Assembly (NCBI GenBank): GCA_027487905.1
Contig: JAIYCR010000002.1
Location: 1-64,000 of the forward strand
Direction of reading: 5' to 3'
Source of the DNA: Rubrivivax sp.
Lineage (GTDB): Bacteria; Pseudomonadota; Gammaproteobacteria; Burkholderiales; Burkholderiaceae_C
Length of the DNA: 64,000 nt
The translations under genes were made by a program, and so were the position numbers. Positions 28,060-35,685 of this stretch are shown piece by piece (positions within the stretch are counted from its first letter, which is position 1; each line of letters opens with the position of its first letter). The notes beneath the pieces were generated by a model, which searched no databases, was not told where the DNA came from, and worked only from the letters and a program-made list of their open reading frames with translations.

Positions 28060-30192
28060 TCAGCGGGTGATCAGCACACCCAGCGCCGTGGTCAGCCCCT
28101 TGGGCGACGTGATGCGGATGGTGATGGAACGCGTGCTGCCCGGCGTGACCGCCGTGTCGAACTCATAGCGGATGCCGGTGAGCGTGGCATTGAGCGAGCT
28201 CGGCACCGGGCTGCCCCCCACCACCGTGGCGGTGACGCCGGTGGAGCCTTCGACAGTGACGCTGGTTCCGGCCGGCATGGGGTTGAGCCGCACCGGGTTG
28301 GCGTCGCCCAGCAGGAAGCTGAAGCTGCCCGCTGCAGCGCCGTTCGAACCGATCACCGTGCCGTTCACCGTGTCGAAGGACGCGAGCGAGCCGGCGGCGG
28401 AGGTGGTCTGCAGGATCACCGGCTGGCCGGGGCTGGAGCCGCCGGGCAGGCCACCGCCCCAAACCGGGCGTGCCGCGGAAGTGGACAGCACCGTCTCGAT
28501 GGCCCGGCGCACATAGGCCTGACCCCAGGCGCCGTTGCAGGTGGGTGTGGTGCCATCGAGTTGGCGCGAGGGCACGCTGGTGTCCAGCCGGAGCTCGGGC
28601 TCGTTGGAGTTGACGCACGGCGCCCGCAGCACGGTGCCGGGCAGTTGCAGCGAGATGAACTCGTCGTTGGCCGCTTCGTAGACACCGTTGTAGAGGCGGT
28701 CGAGGTAGACATCGCCCAGATCCTGGAAGGGCTCGTTCGCGTCGTAGACGTTGTTGCCGTTCAGGTCCTTGAACGATTCCTCGCCCAACGCGTAGGCGAC
28801 GATGGTGACCCGTCCGTCCAGCGGCTTGGGCAGGTTGGAGACGAAGGCCGCGTCGGCGCGCGCGATGCCTGCCGGCGTGATGGCAATGGTGCGGCTGGCC
28901 TGCACCTGTCCGCCCTCGGCGGTGAAGTTGATCGCGGTTCCGGTGGGCACCGGATTGCCGCGGCGGTCCGAGGCGATGATCGTGTAGGTGTTGGGCGTGT
29001 CGATGTAGTCGTAGCCTTCGATGTTGGCCGCCGTCTGCGCCAGACCGAAGTTGGCCTGCGAGGGCAGGCCCACCGCCACCGTCAGTTCGTTGGACACGGT
29101 CGTGATCGGCCCGTTCGGACCGGCAAGGGTGGCGCGCACCCGCACCGGGGTGGGCACGGTGCCCGAATTCACCAGCGCGGACACGCGGCCCTGGGCGTCG
29201 CTGGTGCGAACCACGGCCGAGGAGCCGCCCTCGATGGTCAGGCCGCCGGCGAAGGTGCTGAGTTCCAGCGTCACCTGCCGGTTCGGGAACGCGTTGCCCG
29301 CCTGGTCGCGCACCTCGAAGACGACAGCCGCCTGCTCGGCCAGGCTCGCGCCGCGCAGGAAGATGGTGGAGGGCGTGGCCGACACGAAGGACAGGCTGCT
29401 GGCGGTGGGCACGGCCAAGGGCAAGCTGCGCTGGGCCGTCGCGGTGGCGTTGGTGATGGACGCGCTGAGCGTGTCGCTGCTGCGGTCAGCCCCGCAGCCG
29501 TTGTCGGTGTAGGTGAAGGTGGCCGTGCCGGTGGTCGTCACCGCCGAAGCGGGCGAAACCCGGGCCTTGCCGGAGGCCAGGCAGGTGGAGTTCAGCGTCA
29601 CCGTCACCGGGGTGCCGTTGCCCGCGCCGGTGATGGTCACGGTGGGAACGGTCTGACCATACGCGGCCAGCGTGGCACCGGCGGCCAGGCCGGTGTTGAA
29701 GTCGGAGATGGCGACGTTGGTGGCGCTCAGCTGGAAACCCGTGCTGGCGCTGACCGACTCGCCGTTGACCGCAGTGGCCGCGGTGATCTGCGCCGCGCCA
29801 CTGGCACTGGCCGACGCCGGCGACAACGCCACCACCGCCGCCCCGTTCGCATCGGTGAGCGCCGTGCCCGCCGAGGGCGTGAAGGCGCCCAGGTTGTTGG
29901 TGCTGGAGAAGGTGACCAGCGCGCCCGCCACCGGCCCGTTGCGGTTGCTCACCGTGGCGGTGACGGTGGCCGGGTTGCCCACCGTCACGGTGCTGCTGCT
30001 CAGGGCCAGCGTGATGCCCAGGCCCGAGGCGGGCGTCGTGCCGCCACCGGTGCCCGTGCCGGTGCTCGTGCCACCCGTGGAGCTGCCCGCGCCGCTGCCG
30101 AAGGGGGCTTTGCCCGCGTCGCCGCCGCCGCCACCGCAGGCGGCGAGCACCACGCTGAGGGCCAGGGCGGTCCACACAGTCTTCAATCTCAT
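28060..30192 (-). CDS. Ig-like repeat outer-membrane lipoprotein
   Basis: A 710-residue lipoprotein: signal peptide with lipobox LAAC (Cys19), then a Gly/Ser/Thr linker (20-55) and several bacterial Ig-like (invasin-type, Big_1) domains seen as repeated SSTVTVGNPATVTATVSN and SNRNGPVAGALVTF-like strands. An EF-hand-like loop, DLNGNNVYDANE, lies at about 474-486. ATG 30192 has GAGG six bases upstream. It is inserted between pilQ and aroK, which in many genera are adjacent or separated by other pil genes, so a role at the pilus secretin or cell surface is plausible but unproven. Confidence 0.8.
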   Translation of the reverse strand: MRLKTVWTALALSVVLAACGGGGGDAGKAPFGSGAGSSTGGTSTGTGTGGGTTPASGLGITLALSSSTVTVGNPATVTATVSNRNGPVAGALVTFSSTNNLGAFTPSAGTALTDANGAAVVALSPASASASGAAQITAATAVNGESVSASTGFQLSATNVAISDFNTGLAAGATLAAYGQTVPTVTITGAGNGTPVTVTLNSTCLASGKARVSPASAVTTTGTATFTYTDNGCGADRSSDTLSASITNATATAQRSLPLAVPTASSLSFVSATPSTIFLRGASLAEQAAVVFEVRDQAGNAFPNRQVTLELSTFAGGLTIEGGSSAVVRTSDAQGRVSALVNSGTVPTPVRVRATLAGPNGPITTVSNELTVAVGLPSQANFGLAQTAANIEGYDYIDTPNTYTIIASDRRGNPVPTGTAINFTAEGGQVQASRTIAITPAGIARADAAFVSNLPKPLDGRVTIVAYALGEESFKDLNGNNVYDANEPFQDLGDVYLDRLYNGVYEAANDEFISLQLPGTVLRAPCVNSNEPELRLDTSVPSRQLDGTTPTCNGAWGQAYVRRAIETVLSTSAARPVWGGGLPGGSSPGQPVILQTTSAAGSLASFDTVNGTVIGSNGAAAGSFSFLLGDANPVRLNPMPAGTSVTVEGSTGVTATVVGGSPVPSSLNATLTGIRYEFDTAVTPGSTRSITIRITSPKGLTTALGVLITR

Positions 30193-30210
30193 AGCAAGCC
30201 TCGGGGCGTC

Positions 30211-30257
30211 GGGTCGGATCGGATCGGATCGAAGGGCATCGACAGGGATCGGATCGG
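30211..30257. repeat. GGATC/ATCGG short tandem repeats
   Basis: The 107-base gap between pilQ and the lipoprotein gene holds two runs of the five-base unit CGGAT (near 30211-30232 and 30249-30257) around GAAGGGCATCGACAG. The runs lie in the 5' leader of the lipoprotein transcript. Such simple repeats can vary in copy number; no hairpin with a T run was seen. Confidence 0.6.
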
Positions 30258-30299
30258 ACGAAGTCGGGTGATGTTCGGGTGCGGACCGCGGCAGCGAAC

Positions 30300-32450
30300 T
30301 CAGCGGGCGGCCGAGCGCTCGGTGACGATCTTGGGCGTGAGGAAGACCAGCAGCTCGGTCTTGGAACTGTTGCGGCTGCGGGTCTTGAAGAGGTTGCCCA
30401 CCACCGGGATGTCGCCCAGCACCGGCACCTTGGTCATGTCGTCGCGCTCGGTCTGGGTGAAGATGCCGCCGATCACCACCGTGCCGCCGTTCTCCACCAG
30501 CACCTGCGTCTTCACATGGTTGGTGTTGATGGCAAAGCCCGCGGCGGTGGAGCGGCCCACGCTGTCCTTGTTGACGTCCACGTCGAGGATGACGTTGCCT
30601 TCGGGCGTGATCTGCGGCGTGACCTCCAGCTTGAGGTTGGCCTTGCGGAACTGCAGGGCCGTGGCGCCGCTGGAGGTGGCCGTCTGGTAGGGCAGTTCCT
30701 CGCCCTGCTCGATCAGCGCCTTGACCTGGTCGGCGGTGACCACCCGAGGGCTGGACACCACCTTGCCCTTGCCGTCGGCCTCGAGCGCGGAGATCTCCAG
30801 GTTCAGGAAGCGGTTGGACGCGGCGCCGAAGAGGGTGAGCGCGAAGGTGGCCGGGTCGTAGTTGTTCAGGCCGATGGCCGGCAGGCTCACGAAGTTGCTG
30901 TCGTTGATGGACACGCCACCGGCGGTCTGCAGGGTCTGGCCGGCCACCGCATTGAGGCTGCCGCCGGGCGACACGCGGGTGTCGCCGCCGAAGCCGGGCA
31001 CGCCGCCGCGCACGCCGCGCAGGTCGGTGGCGCCCAGGCGCACGCCCAGCGATCGGCCGAAGGAATCGCCAGCCTCGACGATGCGCGCCTCGATCAGCAC
31101 CTGGCGCACCGGGATATCGATCTTGCTGAGCATGGACTGCACCTCCTCCAGCTTGGAGGGGATGTCGGTCACGAACATCTGGTTGGTGCGCTGCTCGAAG
31201 ATGACGCTGCCGCGCTGCGACAGGATGCGGGTGGCGCTGTTGCCGGCACCGGAGCCGGCCGCTGCCGTGCCCACCAGGCTGGCCGCCACGGCCTCGGCCT
31301 TGGTGTAGTTGAGCTGGAAGGCCTGGGTTCGCAGCGGCTCGAGCGACGCCACCTGGGCCTTGGCTTCGAGTTCGCTGCGTTCCTTGGCGGCCAGCTCTTC
31401 CTTGGGCGCAATCAGGATGACGTTGCCCGAGCGGCGCATGCCCAGGTTCTTGGCCTGCAGGATGATGTCCAGCGCCTGGTCCCAGGGCACGTCCTTCAGC
31501 CGCAGCGTGACGTTGCCGGCCACGGTGTCGCTGGTCACCACGTTGAAGTTGGTGAAGTCGGCGATCACCTGCAGCAGCGCGCGCACTTCGATGTTCTGGA
31601 AGTTCAGCGACAGCTTCTCACCGGTGAAGCCAGGCCCCTGGGTGAGCTTGTTCGGGTCCTGGATCTGCGGGCGCACCTCCAGCACGAACTGCGTGTCCGT
31701 CTGGTAGGCCGCGTGTTCCCACACGCCCGAGGGCTCGACCACCATGCGCACGCGGTCGCCGCTCTGGGTGGTGGAGATGGTGCGCACGGGCGTGCCGAAG
31801 TCGGTCACGTCCAGGCGGCGGCGCAGGTTCTCCGGCAGCGCCGAGCGCAGGAACTCGACCACCAGGCTGCGGCCTTGCTGGCGGATGTCCACGCCCACCT
31901 GGTTGCTGGGCAGGTCCACCACCACCCGGCCTGCGCCGTCGGGGGCACGGCGGAAGTCGATGTTGCGGATGCCCTGCGGCGACGCGTTCAGGCTGGGCGC
32001 GAAGTGCAGCGGCTCGCTCGGAACACCGGCCGTCTGTGCCGGCGGCGGCGCACTGGCGGTGGACACGCCACCGTCCATGATGAGCAGCAGTGCCTTGCCC
32101 TGCAGCTGCGCGCGGTAGTTCGCCGGCTGCTTCAGGTTGAGCACCAGCCGGGTGCGATCGCCCGACTGCGCGACCGTCACCGAGCGCACATTGCCCTGGT
32201 TGACCTCGATGGAAGACCGCCCCACCGCGTTGGCCACGCCGGGCAGGTCGATGGCGATGCGCGGTGGCGTCTGCACCGAGAAGCCGGTGGGCACCGCGGC
32301 CAGCGCCTCGCTGAGCTCGACCCGCACCACGTCGGCGCCGGCCTGCTGCGTCGCATTGATGGCCTGGATCGCGTTCTGCGCCCAGGCCGGCGCGACGCCC
32401 GCTGCCACCAGCGCGAGACCCGCAAGGGCCCGCCGCCAAACTGCCGTCAT
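30300..32450 (-). CDS. pilQ: type IV pilus secretin PilQ
   Basis: Outer-membrane secretin through which the pilus passes. The 716-residue protein has a signal peptide (cleavage near AWA-QNA), two AMIN domains (about 25-230) that bind peptidoglycan, an STN/N0 domain and N1 domain (ISLNFQNIEVRALLQ-type segment: LSLNFQNIEVRALLQVIADF), and the secretin barrel ending in VPVLGDIPVVGNLFK and TELLVFLTPKIV. ATG 32450 is chosen for AGGAG six bases upstream and a normal signal peptide; ATG 32474, which overlaps the pilP stop, is also possible. PilP binds it in the periplasm. Confidence 0.96.
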   Translation of the reverse strand: MTAVWRRALAGLALVAAGVAPAWAQNAIQAINATQQAGADVVRVELSEALAAVPTGFSVQTPPRIAIDLPGVANAVGRSSIEVNQGNVRSVTVAQSGDRTRLVLNLKQPANYRAQLQGKALLLIMDGGVSTASAPPPAQTAGVPSEPLHFAPSLNASPQGIRNIDFRRAPDGAGRVVVDLPSNQVGVDIRQQGRSLVVEFLRSALPENLRRRLDVTDFGTPVRTISTTQSGDRVRMVVEPSGVWEHAAYQTDTQFVLEVRPQIQDPNKLTQGPGFTGEKLSLNFQNIEVRALLQVIADFTNFNVVTSDTVAGNVTLRLKDVPWDQALDIILQAKNLGMRRSGNVILIAPKEELAAKERSELEAKAQVASLEPLRTQAFQLNYTKAEAVAASLVGTAAAGSGAGNSATRILSQRGSVIFEQRTNQMFVTDIPSKLEEVQSMLSKIDIPVRQVLIEARIVEAGDSFGRSLGVRLGATDLRGVRGGVPGFGGDTRVSPGGSLNAVAGQTLQTAGGVSINDSNFVSLPAIGLNNYDPATFALTLFGAASNRFLNLEISALEADGKGKVVSSPRVVTADQVKALIEQGEELPYQTATSSGATALQFRKANLKLEVTPQITPEGNVILDVDVNKDSVGRSTAAGFAINTNHVKTQVLVENGGTVVIGGIFTQTERDDMTKVPVLGDIPVVGNLFKTRSRNSSKTELLVFLTPKIVTERSAAR

Positions 32451-32470
32451 CGTGTTCTCCTGCCGCTCGC

Positions 32471-33043
32471 TCATCGCGCCCTCTCCTGCAATTGCAGGGA
32501 CGATGGCCGCTCGATCCATTCGCCTGCTGCGTCCTGAACGATCTCCCGCACGGCGAGGTTGGTCTCCGTGATGCGGGTGATCTTCCCGTAGTTCTGTCCG
32601 ATGTAATCGCCCGCCTTGACCTGGTACAGAAGGTTGTCCACGCGCAGCAGCGCGAAGGGACGGCCGTTCTTCACGACACTGCCCACCATGGACATGCTGT
32701 CCAGCGGGAAGGCCTCCAGCGGCTCGCGGCGGCGGTTGATCTCGCTGGCCAGCAGCGAGTTGGGCTGCCGCGCTTCCTGCTTCATCGCCACCGACAGCTT
32801 CTGGTTGCTGAAGGGGTCCACGCCGGTGGCGGCCTGGTAGGGCTGGGGTTCGAAGCGCTTGGGCGATGCCAGCGGCTGCACCGAGGGCTGAACCTCGCGG
32901 CGCTGCTGGGCCATCCAGTCGTTGAGTTCATCCTGGCCGGGGCTGCAGCCGGCCAGCAGCGAGGCCGCCAGGGCGGCCAGCGGCCACCGCAGCCGGGCGG
33001 ACAAGGACGAGGACAAGGGCACGGGCAAGGACAGCGTGCGCAT
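32471..33043 (-). CDS. pilP: type IV pilus assembly lipoprotein PilP
   Basis: A 190-residue inner-membrane lipoprotein with lipobox LLAGC followed by SPGQDELNDWM, and the PilP core (QPYQAATGVDPFSNQ, LDSMSMVGSVVKNGRPFALLRVD, YQVKAGDYIGQNYGKIT). It links PilNO in the inner membrane to PilQ. The start overlaps the pilO stop by one base (TGATG). Confidence 0.95.
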   Translation of the reverse strand: MRTLSLPVPLSSSLSARLRWPLAALAASLLAGCSPGQDELNDWMAQQRREVQPSVQPLASPKRFEPQPYQAATGVDPFSNQKLSVAMKQEARQPNSLLASEINRRREPLEAFPLDSMSMVGSVVKNGRPFALLRVDNLLYQVKAGDYIGQNYGKITRITETNLAVREIVQDAAGEWIERPSSLQLQERAR

Positions 33044-33726
33044 CACTTGGCCCCCTTGGGTTTCTGCGCCTGCTGGCGGGCGGCGATCTCCGCCGGGTCC
33101 AGGTAGCGGTAGGTGCGGGCCGTGGCTTCCATCGCGAGCGGCTGGTTGGCGTCGCGCGAGCCGGTGATGGCCATGTTGTGCAGCGTCACGATGCGCGACA
33201 GGTTGGCCACGTCGCCGGCGAAGGCGCCGATGTCGTGGTAGCGCCCGGTGACCCGCAAGGCGATGGGCAGCTCGGCGTAGTAGTCCTTCACCTCGACCGA
33301 TCCGGGGCGGAAGAGCTCGAACTGCAGGCCGCGGCCGAGGCCGGCCTGGTTGATGTCCGACAGCAGCGCGTCCATCTCCGACTTGCCGGGCAGCTGCTTT
33401 TCCAGCTGGGTGACGTACTCCTGCACCTGCAGCTTTTGCTTGCGCAGCTCGGGCAGGTTCACTGCCTGCGACAGCTTGGAACGGTAATCGGCCTTGAGCG
33501 TGGGCTCGCGGCCGCGCTCGCCTTCGAGCACGTCGTGCGCGGCCGACAGCGCCATGAACCAGGCCATCACCACCACCAGCGCGGTGAGGAAGGCCCAGCT
33601 GGCGATCTTGGGCAGCAGCGGCCACTGCCCGGGTTCGTTGGGGTTGAGGCCGCGGAACTGCGACGCGGCGGATTCGAAGGTCGAACTGAGGTCGACGTTC
33701 ATGCTTCGGGACTTGGAGGTGGCCAT
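33043..33726 (-). CDS. pilO: type IV pilus inner-membrane protein PilO
   Basis: A 227-residue bitopic protein: one membrane segment (about 43-62, ASWAFLTALVVVMAWFMAL), coiled coil, then the ferredoxin-like periplasmic domain (FRPGSVEVKDYYAELPIALRV, YHDIGAFAGDVANLSRIV). It pairs with PilN and contacts PilP. ATG 33726 has GAGG eight bases upstream and lies ten bases after the pilN stop. Confidence 0.95.
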   Translation of the reverse strand: MATSKSRSMNVDLSSTFESAASQFRGLNPNEPGQWPLLPKIASWAFLTALVVVMAWFMALSAAHDVLEGERGREPTLKADYRSKLSQAVNLPELRKQKLQVQEYVTQLEKQLPGKSEMDALLSDINQAGLGRGLQFELFRPGSVEVKDYYAELPIALRVTGRYHDIGAFAGDVANLSRIVTLHNMAITGSRDANQPLAMEATARTYRYLDPAEIAARQQAQKPKGAK

Positions 33727-33736
33727 CGGCGCGTCC

Positions 33737-34345
33737 TCAGGGGCGGGGGGCTGCCGCGGGGGCACTGGCCGCGGGTGCGGCGCCGGGCTCGGGCGGCCGC
33801 TTGATGGTCATGCGCATGTTGAAGTCGAACAGGCGGTTGGTGGTGCCCGGCGCATTGCCGGCCACGCGGATCTCGCCCAGTTCGGGACGCTCCAGCCAGT
33901 CGGCGCCCTTGCCCATGTTGCGCAGCAGCTCGGACACGCGTTCGTTGGTCTGCGCGGTGCCGATGACGTTCAGCGTCTGACCGTCCTGCCGCACGCTGCT
34001 GTAGTACACGCCCTCGGGCGTGTGGCGCACCAGGTCGTTGAGCACATGCACCGGCACGTTGCGGTTGTTCTGCAGGTCCTCGACGGCGCGCTGGCGGGCC
34101 CGCAGCGCCTCGATGTCCGAGCGCAGCGTGGCCACGTCCTTGATCTCGTTATCCAGCTTGGCGATCTCTGCGGCGAGGAAGGCATTGCGGTCGCGCTGCA
34201 CCGAGGTGAGCTGCTGCACCACCAGGTACCAGATGCCGGCGATGGCCAGCCCCAGCAGCGCGGCCACGCCCATGCCGGCGAAGAAGGCCTGCTTGCGCCG
34301 CTTGCGCCGCTCCTCGCGGTGGGGCAGGAGGTTGATGAGGATCAC
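33737..34345 (-). CDS. pilN: type IV pilus inner-membrane protein PilN
   Basis: A 202-residue bitopic protein. The short cytoplasmic start INLLPHREERRKRR is the motif that inserts into PilM, followed by one membrane helix (about 22-45), a coiled coil, and a periplasmic domain. The tail is Pro/Ala-rich. GTG start overlaps the pilM stop as GTGA. Confidence 0.96.
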   Translation of the reverse strand: MILINLLPHREERRKRRKQAFFAGMGVAALLGLAIAGIWYLVVQQLTSVQRDRNAFLAAEIAKLDNEIKDVATLRSDIEALRARQRAVEDLQNNRNVPVHVLNDLVRHTPEGVYYSSVRQDGQTLNVIGTAQTNERVSELLRNMGKGADWLERPELGEIRVAGNAPGTTNRLFDFNMRMTIKRPPEPGAAPAASAPAAAPRP

Positions 34346-35421
34346 TGCACGAACCTCCGCATGGCCAGGCCGCAGGCGGTGAGATAGGACGGGGCCTCGC
34401 GGCGCAGCTTGGCCTCGCGCACCCCGGAGCCCAGGCGCATGCTTTCGAAGGGATTGACCACCATCGAGGCGAAGCCGGTGAGCTCGGTCACCCGGTCCTT
34501 CAGGCCGGGCAGCGTGGCGGTGCCACCGGCGAGCATCACGTAGTGCACCTTGTGGTGCGGCGTGCTGGTGAAGAAGTACTGCAGCGCGCGGCCGATCTCC
34601 TGGGACAGGCTGTCCACGAAGGGCACGAGCAGCGTGGTCTCGTAGTCCTCGGGCAGGTCGCTGGCGAGCTTCTTCTGCTCGGCCTCTTCATAGGAGAAGC
34701 CGTACTGCCGCGAGATGAGCTGCGTGAGCTGGGAGCCACCGAAGGCCTGGTCGCGGTCGTAGAGCATGTCGCCGTCGCGCAGCACCTTCAGGCTGGTGGT
34801 GTCCGCGCCGATCTCGAAGAGCGCCACCAGCGCGTCCTTGCCCTCGTTGGGCAGGCCCGCCACCACGCGGGTCATGGCCAGGCGCGAGGCGTGCGATTCG
34901 ATGTCGAGCACCACCGGCTTCAGGCCGGCGGCCTCGGCCAGGCCCTGGCGGTCCTGGACGCGATCCTTGCGCGACGCGGCGATCAGCACCTCGATGTCGC
35001 CCACCGAGGTGGGGCTCGGCCCGATGACGCAGAAATCGAGGCTCACCTCGTCGAGCGAGAAGGGGATGTACTGGTTGGCCTCGGACTCGACCTGCACCTC
35101 GAGTTCTTCCTCGCGCAGGCCGGCCGGCAGCATGATCTTCTTGGTGATGACGGCCGACTGCGGCATGGCCATCACCACGTGCTTGGTCTTGGTGCCGCTC
35201 TTGGCGACCACGCGGCGAACCGCCTCGGCGACCTCGTCGAATTTCTCGATCTGGCCGTCGGTGATCCAGCCCTTGTCGAAACTTTCCGACGAAAAGCGCT
35301 CCACCACGAACTCGCCGGTTGCGCTCTGCCCCAACTCGACCAGCTTGACGCTGGATGAACTGATGTCCAGACCGATGGCCGGGGGGTGCTTGCGCCCCAG
35401 CAAAACATCGAGAAAGCTCAC
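34342..35421 (-). CDS. pilM: type IV pilus assembly ATPase-fold protein PilM
   Basis: A 359-residue actin/FtsA-like cytoplasmic protein that binds the PilN tail. IGLDISSSSVKLVEL is the first phosphate-binding segment, and FEIGADTTSLKV and VMLAGGTATLPGL are the others. It starts with GTG 35421; GGAGG lies about ten bases upstream. First gene of the long pilM-to-pilE run on the minus strand and divergent from mrcA. Confidence 0.96.
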   Translation of the reverse strand: MSFLDVLLGRKHPPAIGLDISSSSVKLVELGQSATGEFVVERFSSESFDKGWITDGQIEKFDEVAEAVRRVVAKSGTKTKHVVMAMPQSAVITKKIMLPAGLREEELEVQVESEANQYIPFSLDEVSLDFCVIGPSPTSVGDIEVLIAASRKDRVQDRQGLAEAAGLKPVVLDIESHASRLAMTRVVAGLPNEGKDALVALFEIGADTTSLKVLRDGDMLYDRDQAFGGSQLTQLISRQYGFSYEEAEQKKLASDLPEDYETTLLVPFVDSLSQEIGRALQYFFTSTPHHKVHYVMLAGGTATLPGLKDRVTELTGFASMVVNPFESMRLGSGVREAKLRREAPSYLTACGLAMRRFVQ

Positions 35422-35685
35422 TGTTATCGCCCTCCCAACAGGCCTGGTCGACGCCGCTGGACAGTTAAGAAGTCACTTGAATGCTAGCAGCAAGGCCCTT
35501 GGTCCAAAAAGGAAAAAGGGGGGTTCGAGGCGGCTGCCGGCGCGGGGTGAATCGCTGCCTTCGCGGCAATGTAATCGTCATTGCGTGCGCGAACCTGAGC
35601 GCGTGGCGGTGTCGATGCGCATCAGTTCACGCCGTCCGGGCAAGCAGGCCCGACTTTCTATACTTCGCCCCGTGATGGATATTTC
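35422..35685. promoter_or_regulatory. divergent pilM/mrcA control region
   Basis: A 264-base gene-free gap between the starts of pilM and mrcA. For mrcA, TATACT at 35659-35664 is a good -10, 22 bases before the ATG, but no matching -35 stands at the right distance. For pilM no convincing pair was found, though the gap has an AT-rich tract (35461-35519) in otherwise GC-rich DNA where promoter elements would be expected. Confidence 0.35.

Noticed and set aside
28045-30690. 881-residue open frame on the plus strand
   Set aside because: It is antisense to the Ig-like lipoprotein and the end of pilQ. Composition is driven by the GC-rich third positions of the real genes, and it has no domain, signal peptide or ribosome site.
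35461-35520. sigma-54 promoter for pilM
   Set aside because: TTGGACC and CCTTGCTG resemble the two boxes, but GG and GC are 12 bases apart instead of 10.
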